DNA of 64,000 bases from Nitratireductor aquibiodomus NL21 = JCM 21793 (GCF_000615975.1 NZ_BAMP01000003.1:45628-109627); one strand, 5' to 3'. Positions 44,565 to 54,855 are shown, counted from the first letter of the stretch. Numbers and translations are program-made. The notes: generated by a model from the letters alone, not told the origin.

Positions 44565-45972
44565 CAGGCGTTCTCCGTTTGGCTGGCGGCGGGTCTCAAG
44601 GAGGTGCTCAGGGAGGCGCTCAAGGGGGTATCGGCAAGCCACCCTTCCAGATATTTCGTGTGGATGGCACCGGCGGTCACATCCGGATTCGCGGCTATCG
44701 CCAGATGCAGGGGAACCGTCGTCCTGATGCCGCCGATGGTGAGCGCCTTCAACGCCGCCTCCATGCGAGCGATTGCGTCCTTGCGGTCGGCACCGTGCAC
44801 GATCATCTTGCCCAGCAGGGAATCGTAGAATGGCGGCACCCAGTAGCCGTCATAGAGCATGGTGTCGAAACGAATGCCTTCGCCTTCTGGCTCCATGAGG
44901 GCGGTGACCTGCCCCGGCGAGGGCATGAAATTCTGCGTCGGATCCTCCGCGTTGATACGGCATTCGATGGCGTGGCCCGAAATGCGCACCGCCTCCTGCG
45001 GGATCGACAGTTTTTCACCGCCGGCAATGCGGATCATCTCGGCAACGAGATCGATTCCCGTGATCATCTCCGTCACGGGATGCTCGACCTGGATGCGGGT
45101 GTTGACCTCGATGAAATAGAAAGCGTCAGAATCCGCGTCATAGAGATATTCCACCGTGCCGGCGCCGCGATAGCTGACGGAACGGGCGAGCGCGACGGCG
45201 CTCGCCGTGAGCGCTTCACGCACGGCAGGCGACAAGCCGAAAGCCGGCGCCTCCTCCCACACCTTCTGGCGGCGGCGCTGGAGCGAACATTCCCGCTCGA
45301 AACAGTGGATGACGTTCTCACCGTCGCTCAATATCTGAACCTCGATGTGGCGGGCATTCTCAATCACCTTCTCGATGTAGAGACCGCCATCGCCAAAGGC
45401 TGCCTGCGCCTCGGACGCGGCCTGGGGGAACTGTTTTTCGAACTCGTCGAAATCGCGCACGATGCGGATACCCCGCCCGCCGCCGCCCGCCGCGGCCTTG
45501 ATCATGACTGGAAAGCCGATCTCTCCGACCAGGGCGCGCGCCTCTTCAATGCCGGCGATACGCCCTTCGCTACCGGGAACGGTCGGCACGCCCGCCTCGC
45601 GCGCCACCCTGCGCGCGGCCACCTTGTCACCCAGGAGACGGATTGCCGAGCGTCGGGGCCAACGAAAATCATGCCTGCTGAAACGACGGCGTCGGCGAAA
45701 TCCGGATTCTCTGCCAGGAACCCGTAGCCAGGATGGACCGCATCGACGCCGGCTTCACGCGCCGCCTTCATGACGGCTCCGATATCCAGATAGGATTTGG
45801 CGGCTGGTGGCGGACCGATCAGGACCGCCTCATCGGCCATGCGCACGGCCAGAGAGTCCGCATCAGCCGCGCTGTGTGCCTGTACCGTGCGAATGCCGAG
45901 CAAGCGGGCCGCACGGATGATGCGCACCGCAATCTCGCCCCGGTTGGCAATGAGGAGGGAGCCTATCGCCAT
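44564..45972 (-). CDS. accC: Acetyl-CoA carboxylase biotin carboxylase subunit family protein, frameshifted as sequenced
   Basis: About 470 residues of an ATP-grasp biotin carboxylase: N-terminal [20 protein letters not shown] and [17 protein letters not shown] in the first frame, then after a one-base loss near 45649 [20 protein letters not shown], the glycine loop [50 protein letters not shown] and [14 protein letters not shown]. Start ATG 45972. It is encoded with its own carrier protein and the AHS1/AHS2 subunits, not with a fatty-acid carboxyltransferase, so its carboxybiotin probably serves the PxpBC-like pair (inference). Confidence 0.9.
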
Positions 45973-45976
45973 CGCC

Positions 45977-46218
45977 TCAGACCTCGATCTCGGCAATGAC
46001 CTGACCGGCCATCACCGCATCGGCATCCTCGAGCAGAAAGCGGACGGACTTTCCACCTTCCATCGCGGAAACCTCATGGAAGCTCTTCATGACTTCGATC
46101 AGGCCCACGACTCACCGACTGTGACATCATCGCCATCGACCTTGAAAGGCGGGCTATCCGGAGAGGGCTTGCGGTAGAAGACCCCGGGCATCGGCGCCCT
46201 GATTTCGACCTTGCTCAT
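45977..46218 (-). CDS. accB: Biotin carboxyl carrier protein, short form, frameshifted as sequenced
   Basis: A small gene of about 80 codons. From ATG 46218 it reads [20 protein letters not shown] and [12 protein letters not shown], then after a one-base loss near 46110 [20 protein letters not shown] and [12 protein letters not shown], ending TGA at 45977. This is a lone biotinyl/lipoyl-attachment domain; the modified lysine would be in EVMKSF, a variant of the common EAMKM. It lacks the N-terminal region of fatty-acid AccB. It lies four bases before accC. Its shortness and the shift make it easy to miss. Confidence 0.82.
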
Positions 46219-46245
46219 CGGCATTCCCCTTTCTTTTTCCCGGCG

Positions 46246-47024
46246 CTATCGGCCGAGCAATTTCGACACCGGGACGACCCTGACACCGTTTTCCTTCAAC
46301 CGGCGGCGCATCGCCTCGACAATTTCCTTCGAACCCAGCGTATCGGAATGGAAACAGATGGATTCGAACTGGACATCGACTTCCATGCCGGTAACGGTCG
46401 TCACCGTACCGTTCAGGCAGGCCTTGACCACCTTTTCTGCGACGGCTTCAGGATCGAGCCTGCCGACACGGCGGGTGAAAACGATAGCGCCGTCATCGCC
46501 ATAGTCGCGATCGGCATAGAATTCGCGGATCACCGGCTGGCCGGCGGCTTTCGCGATCTCGTAGGTCGCCGAAACGCCCATGCAGAATATGGCGGTCTCT
46601 GGCTGGACAGCGCGCATGTAGCGCACGAAGCATCGGAGAATTCCGCATTGCCGGCGAGTTCCATGTAAAGCGCGCCGTGCGGCTTCACATGCTGCAGATG
46701 CGCGCCATGGCGCTTGGCGAATTCGCGGATCGCGCCGACCTGATAGACGATATCGTTGACCAGTTCGGCGGTGCTGCCATCAATGCGGCGGCGGCCGAAC
46801 CCCTGCAGATCGCGATAGCCGGGATGCGCACCGACACCGACACCATGCTCGGCAGCCATGCGCACAGTGCGGTCCATGAGGCTTGGGTCGCCGGCATGAA
46901 AGCCTGTCGCGATATTTGCGGAACTGATGAGCTTGATCAGGGCTTCGTCATCGGTCTCACGCAGTTGCCACGCACCGAAGCCTTCGCCCATATCGCAATT
47001 GATGTCGATTGCCTCAACGGCCAT
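46246..47024 (-). CDS. pxpA: LamB/YcsF family protein, 5-oxoprolinase subunit A, frameshifted as sequenced
   Basis: About 259 residues. The N-terminal half has [40 protein letters not shown] and [19 protein letters not shown] one-base loss near 46631 shifts frame to [20 protein letters not shown], then [20 protein letters not shown] and the C-terminal [15 protein letters not shown]. Length and motifs fit PxpA. It is first in its operon, divergent from a LysR gene 157 bases away, which probably regulates it. Confidence 0.9.
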
Positions 47025-47181
47025 GCGACGCTCCCCGTTTTCGCCCGCGACCTTTTCAGTTCTCTGCGGACTGATGTTCCACTCGCAGGCAGCCTAGGAA
47101 AACAATCGAGAGATTGGAATTTCTATTTTCAGATGCTGTAATATCAAAAAAAAAGAAGACACGGATGCGAAGGGACCGGCC

Positions 47182-48131
47182 ATGCCCATAAGCCTACGGC
47201 AAATCCGCTACTTTGTGGCAACCGCCGAACTCGGCCAGATATCGCGGGCTGCGGTGGAGCTTTCCATTTCGCAATCGGCCGTCACCACTGCGATCCGCGA
47301 GCTGGAGCTCACGGTGAATCTGCAACTTTTCGAGCGTTCGAGCAGTGGCATGGAGCTTACGCCGGCCGGACGGGAATTCCTCTTCCATGCCTATGAAATC
47401 CTGCAGAAAGTGCATGAAGCAACGCATCTGACGGTCCTTCGGGCAATGTGGAGGGAAGGCTCGTGGTCGCCGCGACCTATACGGTGATCGGATATTTTCT
47501 GCCCGACCATCTGCAGCGACTGCAACGCGCTTTTCCCGGCCTCGACATTCAGCTGCATGAAGTAAACCGGGAAGCGATCGAGGAAGGTTTGCTCGACGAG
47601 CGATACGACATCGCGGTGCTTTTGACCTCGAATGTGCGCGATCCGCAGATCGCCAGCGAGACCATGATGAGCTCAACACGGCGGCTGTGGGTCCCCTCAC
47701 GCCACCCCTTTCTCAAGAAGGCCAGGGTCGGCCTCGCCGATGTGGCCCGCGAGCCCTACATCATGCTCACCGTAGACGAGGCGGCCAACACGTCGCTGAG
47801 CTACTGGAGCACATCCCACTACAGTCCGAACGTCAAGCTACGCACCTCTTCCGTCGAGGCGGTGCGTTCCATGGTTGCAAGCGGACAGGGTGTCGCCATC
47901 CTGTCCGACATGGTCTACCGTCCTTGGTCACTGGAAGGACAGAGACTGGAAACCATCGTCCTTCAGGAGCCGATTCCAGCTATGAATGTAGGGTTGGCAT
48001 GGGCTCGCCATGCCCGCTTCAACAAAGCCATGGAGGCATTCCGAGCCTACTTTCGGCAGGCCTTCCACATTCCGCAAATGCGCACAGACACCTCACCTGC
48101 CGCTCATGTGCGTTCTGCTCATCACCCATGA
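47182..48131 (+). CDS. LysR family transcriptional regulator, frameshifted as sequenced, with a foreign C-terminal tail
   Basis: About 316 residues. The first frame has the LysR helix-turn-helix (LRQIRYFVATAELGQISRAA, ISQSAVTTAIRELELTVNLQ, LFERSSSGMELTPAG); a one-base loss near 47445 leads to VEGRLVVAATYTVIGYFLPD and the effector domain (SSVEAVRSMVASGQGVAILS). The final dozen residues (SPAAHVRSAHHP) are encoded by DNA that in another frame belongs to an ABC ATPase, so the natural end was replaced. It is divergent from the pxp operon and is its likely regulator. Confidence 0.85.
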
Positions 48132-48389
48132 CATCGGTGTTGTCGCTGACATTGCGCATCGCGTGGTGGTGCTGCGCCACGGCAAAGTGGTGGAACAGGT
48201 ACGGCGAGTGAAATTCTGAACAATCCGCGTGATGCCTACATACGCCAACTCATGGATGCGGTCTCAGATCGTGGTCATGTGCGCGCAGGTGGTGGTAAAA
48301 AACAGCGCTTCTGCAGCCCCAACGCTTTTTCAGCCATGTTCAGGCGGCGTGTCGGTTGCTCACCCAAGGAGTTTTCACGGCGGTATTAA
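48103..48389 (+). pseudogene. C-terminal remnant of a dipeptide-type ABC transporter ATPase
   Basis: In the frame after the LysR effector region, LLITHDIGVVADIAHRVVVL and RHGKVVEQ are the H-loop and following strand of an OppD/DppD ATPase. After one missing base near 48198 the frame continues GTASEILNNPRDAYIRQLMD, the usual tail, and runs on to TAA at 48387-48389. Walker A, signature and Walker B are absent, and no other transporter gene is adjacent. It marks a deletion or recombination joint. Confidence 0.7.
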
Positions 48390-48458
48390 TATCAATGCAA
48401 GGCAAGGCTGTAGTGACAGTTTAACGGCTTGAGATTCCCTCGCGGCTGCAAACCAGTT

Positions 48459-49685
48459 TCAAGGCTGGCGATAGATGGTGGAGTGTTGCGCAAGGCCTTC
48501 ACAAGCCCGGAGTATACGAGCCCCGGCTTCCGCGAGGCGGTCTTCAGAGAGCGCGAAACTCAGGCGTATGAATGGGGAGAGGCCGTACGCCGCGCCGGAA
48601 ATGACAGCGACTTTCGCCTCTTCCAGAAGATATTCGGCAAAATCCGTATCCGTCTCCACGACGCGTCCGTCCGGTCGTTTCATGCCGATAAAGGCACCAC
48701 AGTCAGCATAGACGTAGAATGCGCCACCCGGTTCCCGGCAGACCAGACCAGCCTTGTTGAGGACTTCGCGAATGATCTTCATTCGCTTCTCGAAAACACT
48801 GCAGTTGTTGTGGACTTCGTCCTGTTCTCCTTCCAGCGCGGCAAGTGCTGCGGCCTGGCTGATGGAAGAGGCGCTGGACGTGCTCTGGGACTGAAGTTTG
48901 ACAATCTCTCTGATCAAGTCCGCAGGCCCGGCACCATAACCGATACGCCAGCCCGTCATGGCGTAAGCTTTGGAAACACCGTTGACCACGAGCGTTCGGT
49001 TCATCAGCCGGGGTTCCACCGCCGCGATGCTTACATGACGCCGATTGCCGAATGTGATGTGCTCGTAAATCTCGTCACTGACAACAGCGACACGCTCATG
49101 CCGCAACAGAACCACGGCAAGCGCCCTGAGTTCATCCTCCGAATACACCGCACCGGACGGGTTGCCCGGAGAATTGAGCACCAGCATCTTGGTCCTGGGC
49201 GTGATCGCAGCTTCCAGACGCTCCGGCGTCAACTTGAAACCATCTTCTGCCGGACACGCGACCTCGACCGGCTCTCCACCAGCCAGACGCACCATATCGG
49301 GATAGGACACCCAGTACGGCGCGGGCACGATGACTTCATCTCCATCGTCGATGGATGCGAGGAAAGCATTGAAGATAACCTGCTTGGCACCGGAGCCGAT
49401 GACAATCTGGCTGCTCTCGTAGCTCAGGCCGTTCTCACGCAGAAACTTGCGCGCGACCGCCTGTTTCAGTGCCGGCGTGCCGTCCACATTCGTGTAGCGT
49501 GTTTCGCCGTTTCGTATGGCCGTTTCTCCGGCCGCGCGAATGTGAGCCGGTGTATCGAAATCCGGCTCTCCGACCGTCAGGCTTATAATGTCATGCCCCT
49601 CGGCGATGAGTTGACGGGCACGCATGGCGGCAACGCCACTTGCCGAAGGTTTGACGCGCGCCATGCGCGAAGCGACAAAAGTCAT
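48459..49685 (-). CDS. Pyridoxal phosphate-dependent aminotransferase, class I (aspartate aminotransferase-like)
   Basis: A 408-residue fold-type I aminotransferase of the AAT-Ib type. Seen are LTVGEPDFDTPAHI, ETRYTNVDGTPALKQAVARK, NSPGNPSGAVYSEDEL, VVSDEIYEHITF and the PLP lysine in VNGVSKAYAMTGWRIGY. C-terminal Arg is in SPFIRLSFALS. It is the last gene of the RraA/TctCBA operon, 30 bases after tctA, and probably transaminates an imported amino dicarboxylate or a keto acid product. Substrate is inferred from context only. Confidence 0.92.
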   Translation of the reverse strand: MTFVASRMARVKPSASGVAAMRARQLIAEGHDIISLTVGEPDFDTPAHIRAAGETAIRNGETRYTNVDGTPALKQAVARKFLRENGLSYESSQIVIGSGAKQVIFNAFLASIDDGDEVIVPAPYWVSYPDMVRLAGGEPVEVACPAEDGFKLTPERLEAAITPRTKMLVLNSPGNPSGAVYSEDELRALAVVLLRHERVAVVSDEIYEHITFGNRRHVSIAAVEPRLMNRTLVVNGVSKAYAMTGWRIGYGAGPADLIREIVKLQSQSTSSASSISQAAALAALEGEQDEVHNNCSVFEKRMKIIREVLNKAGLVCREPGGAFYVYADCGAFIGMKRPDGRVVETDTDFAEYLLEEAKVAVISGAAYGLSPFIRLSFALSEDRLAEAGARILRACEGLAQHSTIYRQP

Positions 49686-49715
49686 GTCTTCCTCACAGTG
49701 AACAGATGAAAGATT

Positions 49716-51208
49716 TCAACCAAACAGCCGCCGGCCACGGCGAAGGCGTGCGATCAACGGGTAGCAGAGCGAAAGCACGATCAGTGCGATCAGCAAAAGG
49801 CAGAAAGGGCGTGTGAAGAACGTCGTCCAGTCTCCACCGGAAATCTGCATCGCCCTGCGGAAGTTCGTTTCCAGAATGGGCCCCAGAACCAGCGCGATCA
49901 CAAGAGGCGCGCCCGGAAAGCGCCAGCGCTCCATGAAGAACCCGACCACGCCAAATCCGAGAACGAGCCAGACGTCGAACAGGCTGTTGCGCAGCGCATA
50001 GGAGCCAACGACACTGAAAACGATGATCGCGGGTCCGAGGACGGCGCTAGGCACACGTATCACACGGGATATCCAGGGCGCGGACACATGACCGATGACC
50101 GCAAACAGGATGTTTGCCAGGATGAGCGAGAGGATCAGCGTGTAGGTAACGTCCGCATATTGCGTGAACAGTTTCGGCCCGGGGATCAGCCCGTGGATTG
50201 TCAGGCCACCGATGAAAACCGCCGTTACCGCATTGCCCGGTATGCCGAGCGTGAGCGTGGGCACCAGCGTGCCGCCGGTTACGGCGTTGTTGGCGGCTTC
50301 AGGTGCAGCAACGCCCTCAATTTCGCCTTTGCCGAAGCGCTCGGGGTGCGGTGACTGGCGGCGGGCTTCATTGTAGCTGATAAACGCTGCAACACTTGTT
50401 CCCGCGCCCGGCAGAATGCCGATGACGGATCCGATGATTGACGAGCGGAGAAGCGTGCGCGTAACGCGGCGCAGAACCGGCCATTCGGGAAGCACCCGGC
50501 CCTTGACCTCCGGCACCGGCTGGCTGGCCCGGCTTTCGGCGCTCGAAAGACAAAGGGAAAGCGCCTGCGAAACGGAGAATATGCCGATAAGGGCGGGCAG
50601 CAGGGGAAGACCGTCAAGCAGTTCGTCCTGCCCCATTGTCAAGCGCGGATATCCGGTGAAAAGATCAAGTCCAACGGTGGCAAGCAACAGGCCAAGCGCG
50701 GCGGTGATAAGCCCCTTCAGCGCCTGACCGCTTGCTACTCCGATGATCGAGACCATGCCGAAAATCGCCAGAAACACATATTCCTGTGGCCCGAAAAGCA
50801 GGGCCAGTCTGGACAGTGGAGGCGCAACGAACAGAAGAACCAGTGCGCTGAACACGCCACCCACCAGCGATGCCACGAGCGCCATGCCAATGGCTTTTGT
50901 GCCCTCGCCACGCTGCGTCATGGGGTAGCCGTCGAATGTGGAGGCTATGGAGCATCGGTGCCCGGTGTCCGCAAAAGAATGGCGGTGATCGATCCGCCGA
51001 AGACGGAACTGCAATAGATCGCTCCAAGCAGAACCAGCGCTATCGCTGGATCCATTCCGAACGTTATCGGTATGCACAGAGCCACTCCCATGGTGGAGGA
51101 AAGCCCCGGCAATGCCCCGATGAAGAGGCCGACGATCGTTCCGATGACAAGCACCAGAAGAGCTTCAGGCGAAAAGACATTTGTGGCGGCGACCAAGAGC
51201 GCTTCCAT
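49716..51208 (-). CDS. tctA: Tripartite tricarboxylate transporter large permease TctA, frameshifted as sequenced
   Basis: About 497 residues and roughly twelve helices. The first frame has LLVLVIGTIVGLFIGALPGL and GAIYCSSVFGGSITAILLRT; after a one-base loss near 50952 the second continues SIASTFDGYPMTQRGEGTKA, then SVIGILPGAGTSVAAFISYN, EGVAAPEAANNAVTGGTLVP and LTLGIPGNAVTAVFIGGL. These are the diagnostic TctA glycine-rich motifs. It starts nine bases after tctB ends. With TctB and TctC it imports a carboxylate using the ion gradient. Confidence 0.92.
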
Positions 51209-51217
51209 TGATCTCTC

Positions 51218-51712
51218 CTAACCCAGCAAGAAAGATGCGACGGCGCCAGAGGGCGTCGGGACCGCAAGAAAGAAACCGAAAAGGATATAGATCGCGACCG
51301 AAAGCGCGGCCGCGAGCGCTATCGCGATGTGAGGGCGAAAGGTCGAAAGCCCACAATAAAGAGCAGACAGATAGAGGAATGTCGCCGGATAGAAGCCAAC
51401 CCATGGCATGATGAGCGCAAAGCCCGCCGTCACTGCAACAATTATCAGGAAGCGGCCGTATGCGATGGGCGCATCCGCAGCTTCGTCTTCGGCCGCGTCG
51501 AAGAGCATCGAACGCACAAGCAGAACGAATGCCCCGACGCCCAGAAGCCCGGCCATCGTCAGCGGGAAATTTCGCGCGCCGCCTTCAAGCGTCCACACGC
51601 CCGCAGCCGACGCCACGGCCAGCAGAAGCAGGGCAGCGGCAACAAAAACATCTCTATGCATCATCAAGCCCGTTCGGATATCGAGGATCGGAAAAGCGTC
51701 CGGTCCATTCAT
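51218..51712 (-). CDS. tctB: Tripartite tricarboxylate transporter small subunit TctB
   Basis: A protein of about 164 residues with four membrane helices: VAAALLLLAVASAAGVWTL, LLGVGAFVLLVRSML, FLIIVAVTAGFALIMPWVGF and HIAIALAAALSVAIYILFGF. Order, length and position before tctA identify the TctB family, which is poorly conserved in sequence. ATG at 51712 is chosen; ATGATG at about 51,661 is an alternative, and neither has a strong ribosome-binding site. About 100 non-coding bases separate it from tctC. Confidence 0.8.
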   Translation of the reverse strand: MNGPDAFPILDIRTGLMMHRDVFVAAALLLLAVASAAGVWTLEGGARNFPLTMAGLLGVGAFVLLVRSMLFDAAEDEAADAPIAYGRFLIIVAVTAGFALIMPWVGFYPATFLYLSALYCGLSTFRPHIAIALAAALSVAIYILFGFFLAVPTPSGAVASFLLG

Positions 51713-51810
51713 GGCTGCACGACAGGAATGGACCGGAATGTTTCCTGCTTTCAGGACAGGGTCCGGCAAGCGGAGAACAGGTAGCCCAAGCGGCCACCTG
51801 TTCACTATCC

Positions 51811-52761
51811 TTAAATCCAGGGGCTCTTTTCCCATAGATCGCGATAGGCTTTATCCTGATCTTTCATGAAAGCCAGATACTCGTCGCCGATCAAAACATC
51901 CATCGGCATGTTGAGCTTCTTCAGGTCTTCGATGAATGCGGGATCGTTTGCGACCTGACCGGCAACTTCCCGCAGCTTCTTCAGCGCTTCGGGCTCCATG
52001 TTGATCGGGCCGGCGATACCGCGCGATGCGGCGCTCAGAATGTCATATCCAAGCTCTGATCCGGTGGGCACGTCAGGCATATCGGCGGCGGCCTTGCGGG
52101 ACCAGACCACCAGCGGCTTCAGACCGCCTTCGGAAGCCATTTCCACCTGCTCTGAGACATTGCTTCAATGGCGTTGATGTGTCCGCCAAGAAGCGCTGCC
52201 TTGGCTTCTGCATCGCCATTGAACGCCACCTTGTTGAGCTCGATTCCAGCTGCTTTCTCAAGCTGAAGAACCGCCAGGAAATCGTCGCCGCCGACGCCTC
52301 ATGGCTGACGGTAAGCGTTTCCTTCCTCGCGGTCTCGATGAACTCTTCAAGGGTGTTGATGTCGGAATCCCCGGCGATTGAAAGCACACCGGGTCCGTGA
52401 CCAGGTTTGCGATCATGTCATATGTGTCGACGCTGAACTTCACGTCTGGCCGGGTGATGGCGTTTGTGATGATGCCGGAGTTGATCCAGCCAATCGTGTA
52501 ACCATCGGCTTTCGCAGTAGCGATTGCGGTGAAGCCGAGCTGCCCGCCGGCACCGGGCTTGTTTACGACCACGAGCGGCTGCCCGAGATATTTTTCCGCG
52601 TATTGGGCAAACTTGCGTGCAAGAACGTCGGTGCTGCCGCCCGGTGCGTAGGGCACCACCATCTCGACCGGCTTCTCAGGATATTCCGCCATTGCCGGAA
52701 GGGCGCCGAGCGCCAACACGGCGACGCATGCCATTGCTGCTTTCTTAAAGAGATTGTTCAT
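51811..52761 (-). CDS. tctC: Tripartite tricarboxylate transporter substrate-binding protein TctC (Bug family), three frameshifts as sequenced
   Basis: About 317 residues. A Sec signal peptide, MNNLFKKAAMACVAVLALGA to LPAMA, precedes EYPEKPVEMVVPYAPGGSTD, the Bug-family motif, and NKPGAGGQLGFTAIATAKAD. Single-base losses near 52389, 52288 and 52163 then break the frame. Rejoined pieces read IAGDSDINTLEEFIETARKE, FLAVLQLEKAAGIELNKVAF, EMASEGGLKPLVVWSRKAAA and finally WEKSPWI. The ATG at 52761 has GGAGGAG upstream. The start was masked because a further shift fuses it in frame with the aldolase gene. It is the periplasmic receptor for TctAB. Confidence 0.87.
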
Positions 52762-52789
52762 CGAGTTTTCTCCTCCGTTTTCCATAAGT

Positions 52790-53463
52790 TCAGGCCTTGG
52801 CGGCCGTTGAGCCTTCGGTGTCTTCTTTCTTCTCAGAAGCTCGTTTATCACCTCCAGCGGCGCCTGTTCTGCAAGGGCCAGTTCCTGGTCCTTTTCAAGC
52901 TGTTCCAGATCTGCGATCTCGACCATGACACGCTCAATCTGCGACTGCGGTACAACCACGACGCCGTCTGCATCGGCAACGATGTAGTCGCCCGGACGCA
53001 CCTGCGCGCCGCCACACTCGACAGCCACATCGATTCCGGCCATTTCAAGCTCCGGCGGCCGGACAGAAATACCTCTGGCGAAAACCGGAAAATCCATCGC
53101 CTTGAGTTGTGCGACGTCACGCACCATCGAATCGGAGATGATGCCCGCAAGGCCCTGGAAATAAGCCGCATGCGCGACGTTTTCACCAAGGAGCCAGCGG
53201 TCCGTGCAGCCTGAATCCACGATCAGGACACTGCCCGGCGTCGCGCCACGAATGGCGGTGTAGATGTTGCCAATCTGGCTTGGCGCGCCGCTGCGCGGCG
53301 CGAATTTGGCGGTGGTCGCGCGGGCGACAATCCTTTGAGCATGGCCGAGCGGCAGCACCGCATCCATCCATCCGGAAAGCCCAAGCCGCGAGAGAGCATC
53401 GGTTACGACACCCGTCTCAACGTTCTCGAGCTTTCTCAAAAATTCGTCCTGCGATCCGCTCAT
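52790..53463 (-). CDS. RraA family protein, HMG/CHA-type aldolase, frameshifted near the end as sequenced
   Basis: About 225 residues of the RraA-like fold: VVTDALSRLGLSGWMDAVLP, VDSGCTDRWLLGENVAHAAY, QGLAGIISDSMVRDVAQLKA and PVFARGISVRPPE. The Arg-Asp in SMVRD and the acidic DSG loop correspond to the pyruvate and metal site of class II 4-hydroxy-4-methyl-2-oxoglutarate / 4-carboxy-4-hydroxy-2-oxoadipate aldolases. One lost base near 52822 removes the natural stop (TGA at 52790-52792, ending STAAKA) and joins it to tctC. It heads the Tct/aminotransferase operon, divergent from a LysR gene. Confidence 0.87.
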
Positions 53464-53566
53464 ATTTCCATACCCTTCAACTCCGGGCGACGGGGACGCG
53501 CCCTATTCGGTCCTAAACGGATAAAGCCCTATGGAATAACCATCCAATATTATTTATTCTGGTCGC

Positions 53567-53583
53567 CATAACTCAGGGTTATG
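53567..53583. promoter_or_regulatory. LysR-type operator candidate
   Basis: CATAAC-TCAGG-GTTATG is a perfect 6-bp inverted repeat with a 5-base spacer, ending 17 bases before the LysR ATG and 104 bases from the aldolase start. Its position between divergent genes fits an autoregulatory LysR recognition site. It also fits the T-N11-A pattern. Confidence 0.55.
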
Positions 53584-53600
53584 TTGAGAAAGCGCCTGCC

Positions 53601-54515
53601 ATGAACGTTCGCCAATTGGAGGCTTTCAGAGCCGTGATGCAGAGCGGCACGATTACCGCTGCTGCAGAACTGCTCCATGTCTCCCAGCCTGCCGTGAGCA
53701 AGCTCATCGCCAATCTGGAAGCCTCATGTGGCTACGATCTTTTCGTGCGCAGGGCCGGTCGCACCCTACCGACACCTGAAGCTCAGCAGCTTTTCGGCAA
53801 GGTCGACCAGATGTTTCTGGGCGTTGACCAGATACGGCGCGCGTCAAACGATATTCGCGACCAACGCGGTGGGCAGCTTACGATTGCCGCGTTTCCGGCT
53901 CTCGCGTCCCGCAACCTGCCCCGCATTCTGACGGGCTTTCTGGCAGAACGCCCGCACCTAAACGTATCGCTTCGCAGCATGTCGTCGCGCCGCATTGTCG
54001 AGAGTGTTGCCGCCCAGCAGATTGACATGGGGTTCAGCATCCTGCCGGCAGATCACTCCGGTATTGAGGTTCAGCATCTGCATCGTTTGCAAAGGGTGTG
54101 CGTGATGCCCGCCAACCACCGGCTGGCGGGGGCTGATGCGATCTATCCGCATGATCTGCGCGGAGAGAATTTCATCTCCCTCAGCATAGAAGATCCGGAT
54201 CGACTGGCGATCGAGAAGGTTTTCAACGACCTCGGCATTCAACGGAAGATCCAGATCGAGGCCCAGCACTCCGACAGCGCCTGCGCTTTCGTCGCCAACG
54301 GCATGGGAGTTACGATCATTGATCCGTTCACGCCCGCCGATTACTCGTCTGAACGCATCGTCGCCAAGCCGTTTCTACCTGCGGCATATGTCAACGTCTG
54401 GCTGCTCTGGCCGGCTCACAAGATCAAACCGCAAACCGGCTTGCTCTTCGCGAACACCGTCAGAAGCTGGTTGACCACCTCATTCCCGAGGATCGCTTCC
54501 GGCGTGACGTTGTGA
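53601..54515 (+). CDS. LysR family transcriptional regulator
   Basis: A 304-residue LysR protein. The helix-turn-helix spans about residues 1-60 (MNVRQLEAFRAVMQSGTITA; LLHVSQPAVSKLIANLEASC). The effector domain follows (GQLTIAAFPALASRNLPRIL; VNVWLLWPAHKIKPQTGLLF). Divergent orientation from the RraA/TctCBA/aminotransferase operon makes it the likely regulator of that operon. It has a complete open frame with no damage. Confidence 0.93.
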   Translation: MNVRQLEAFRAVMQSGTITAAAELLHVSQPAVSKLIANLEASCGYDLFVRRAGRTLPTPEAQQLFGKVDQMFLGVDQIRRASNDIRDQRGGQLTIAAFPALASRNLPRILTGFLAERPHLNVSLRSMSSRRIVESVAAQQIDMGFSILPADHSGIEVQHLHRLQRVCVMPANHRLAGADAIYPHDLRGENFISLSIEDPDRLAIEKVFNDLGIQRKIQIEAQHSDSACAFVANGMGVTIIDPFTPADYSSERIVAKPFLPAAYVNVWLLWPAHKIKPQTGLLFANTVRSWLTTSFPRIASGVTL

Positions 54516-54855
54516 TGGGTACTTTAGCCAATGGCCACTGCATGAAGAGCCGTTCGGGCAGTATCCGGCGAACGATGTCAGCTAGGGCTTGAAGTCACCT
54601 TGCCGCCCACTATCCATGATGGCGGGCCCTTCCAAGGGTCGGCCTCTTCGGCCCGCTGGACGACACAATAGGCGCTCATGCGTTCCCCGCTTTAGCCCCC
54701 ATTCAGCGCCTTCTCGGCTAAAAAGTTTTGCTTAAGCCCAACCCGACAACACAAACGGCATCAAGCATGGGGAGGCAGTTCGGACCGAACTGAACCGCCT
54801 GCATCCGCATTTCCAAGCTCCATTCCGCCAATTCCTGATACTACCAGTTCAGCTT
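54516..54855. other. Convergent intergenic stretch with an inverted repeat
   Basis: No gene is supported. TTTAGCC (about 54692-54698) and GGCTAAA (about 54716-54722) are perfect 7-bp inverted arms followed by AAGTTTT, which could act as a weak terminator between the converging LysR and LacI genes. Confidence 0.35.

Noticed and set aside
52258..53463. A single long frame joining the RraA-type aldolase to TctC, apparently a fusion enzyme-receptor
   Set aside because: TctC has its own signal peptide and GGAGGAG ribosome-binding site in the middle, and restoring one base gives the aldolase a natural stop at 52790-52792.
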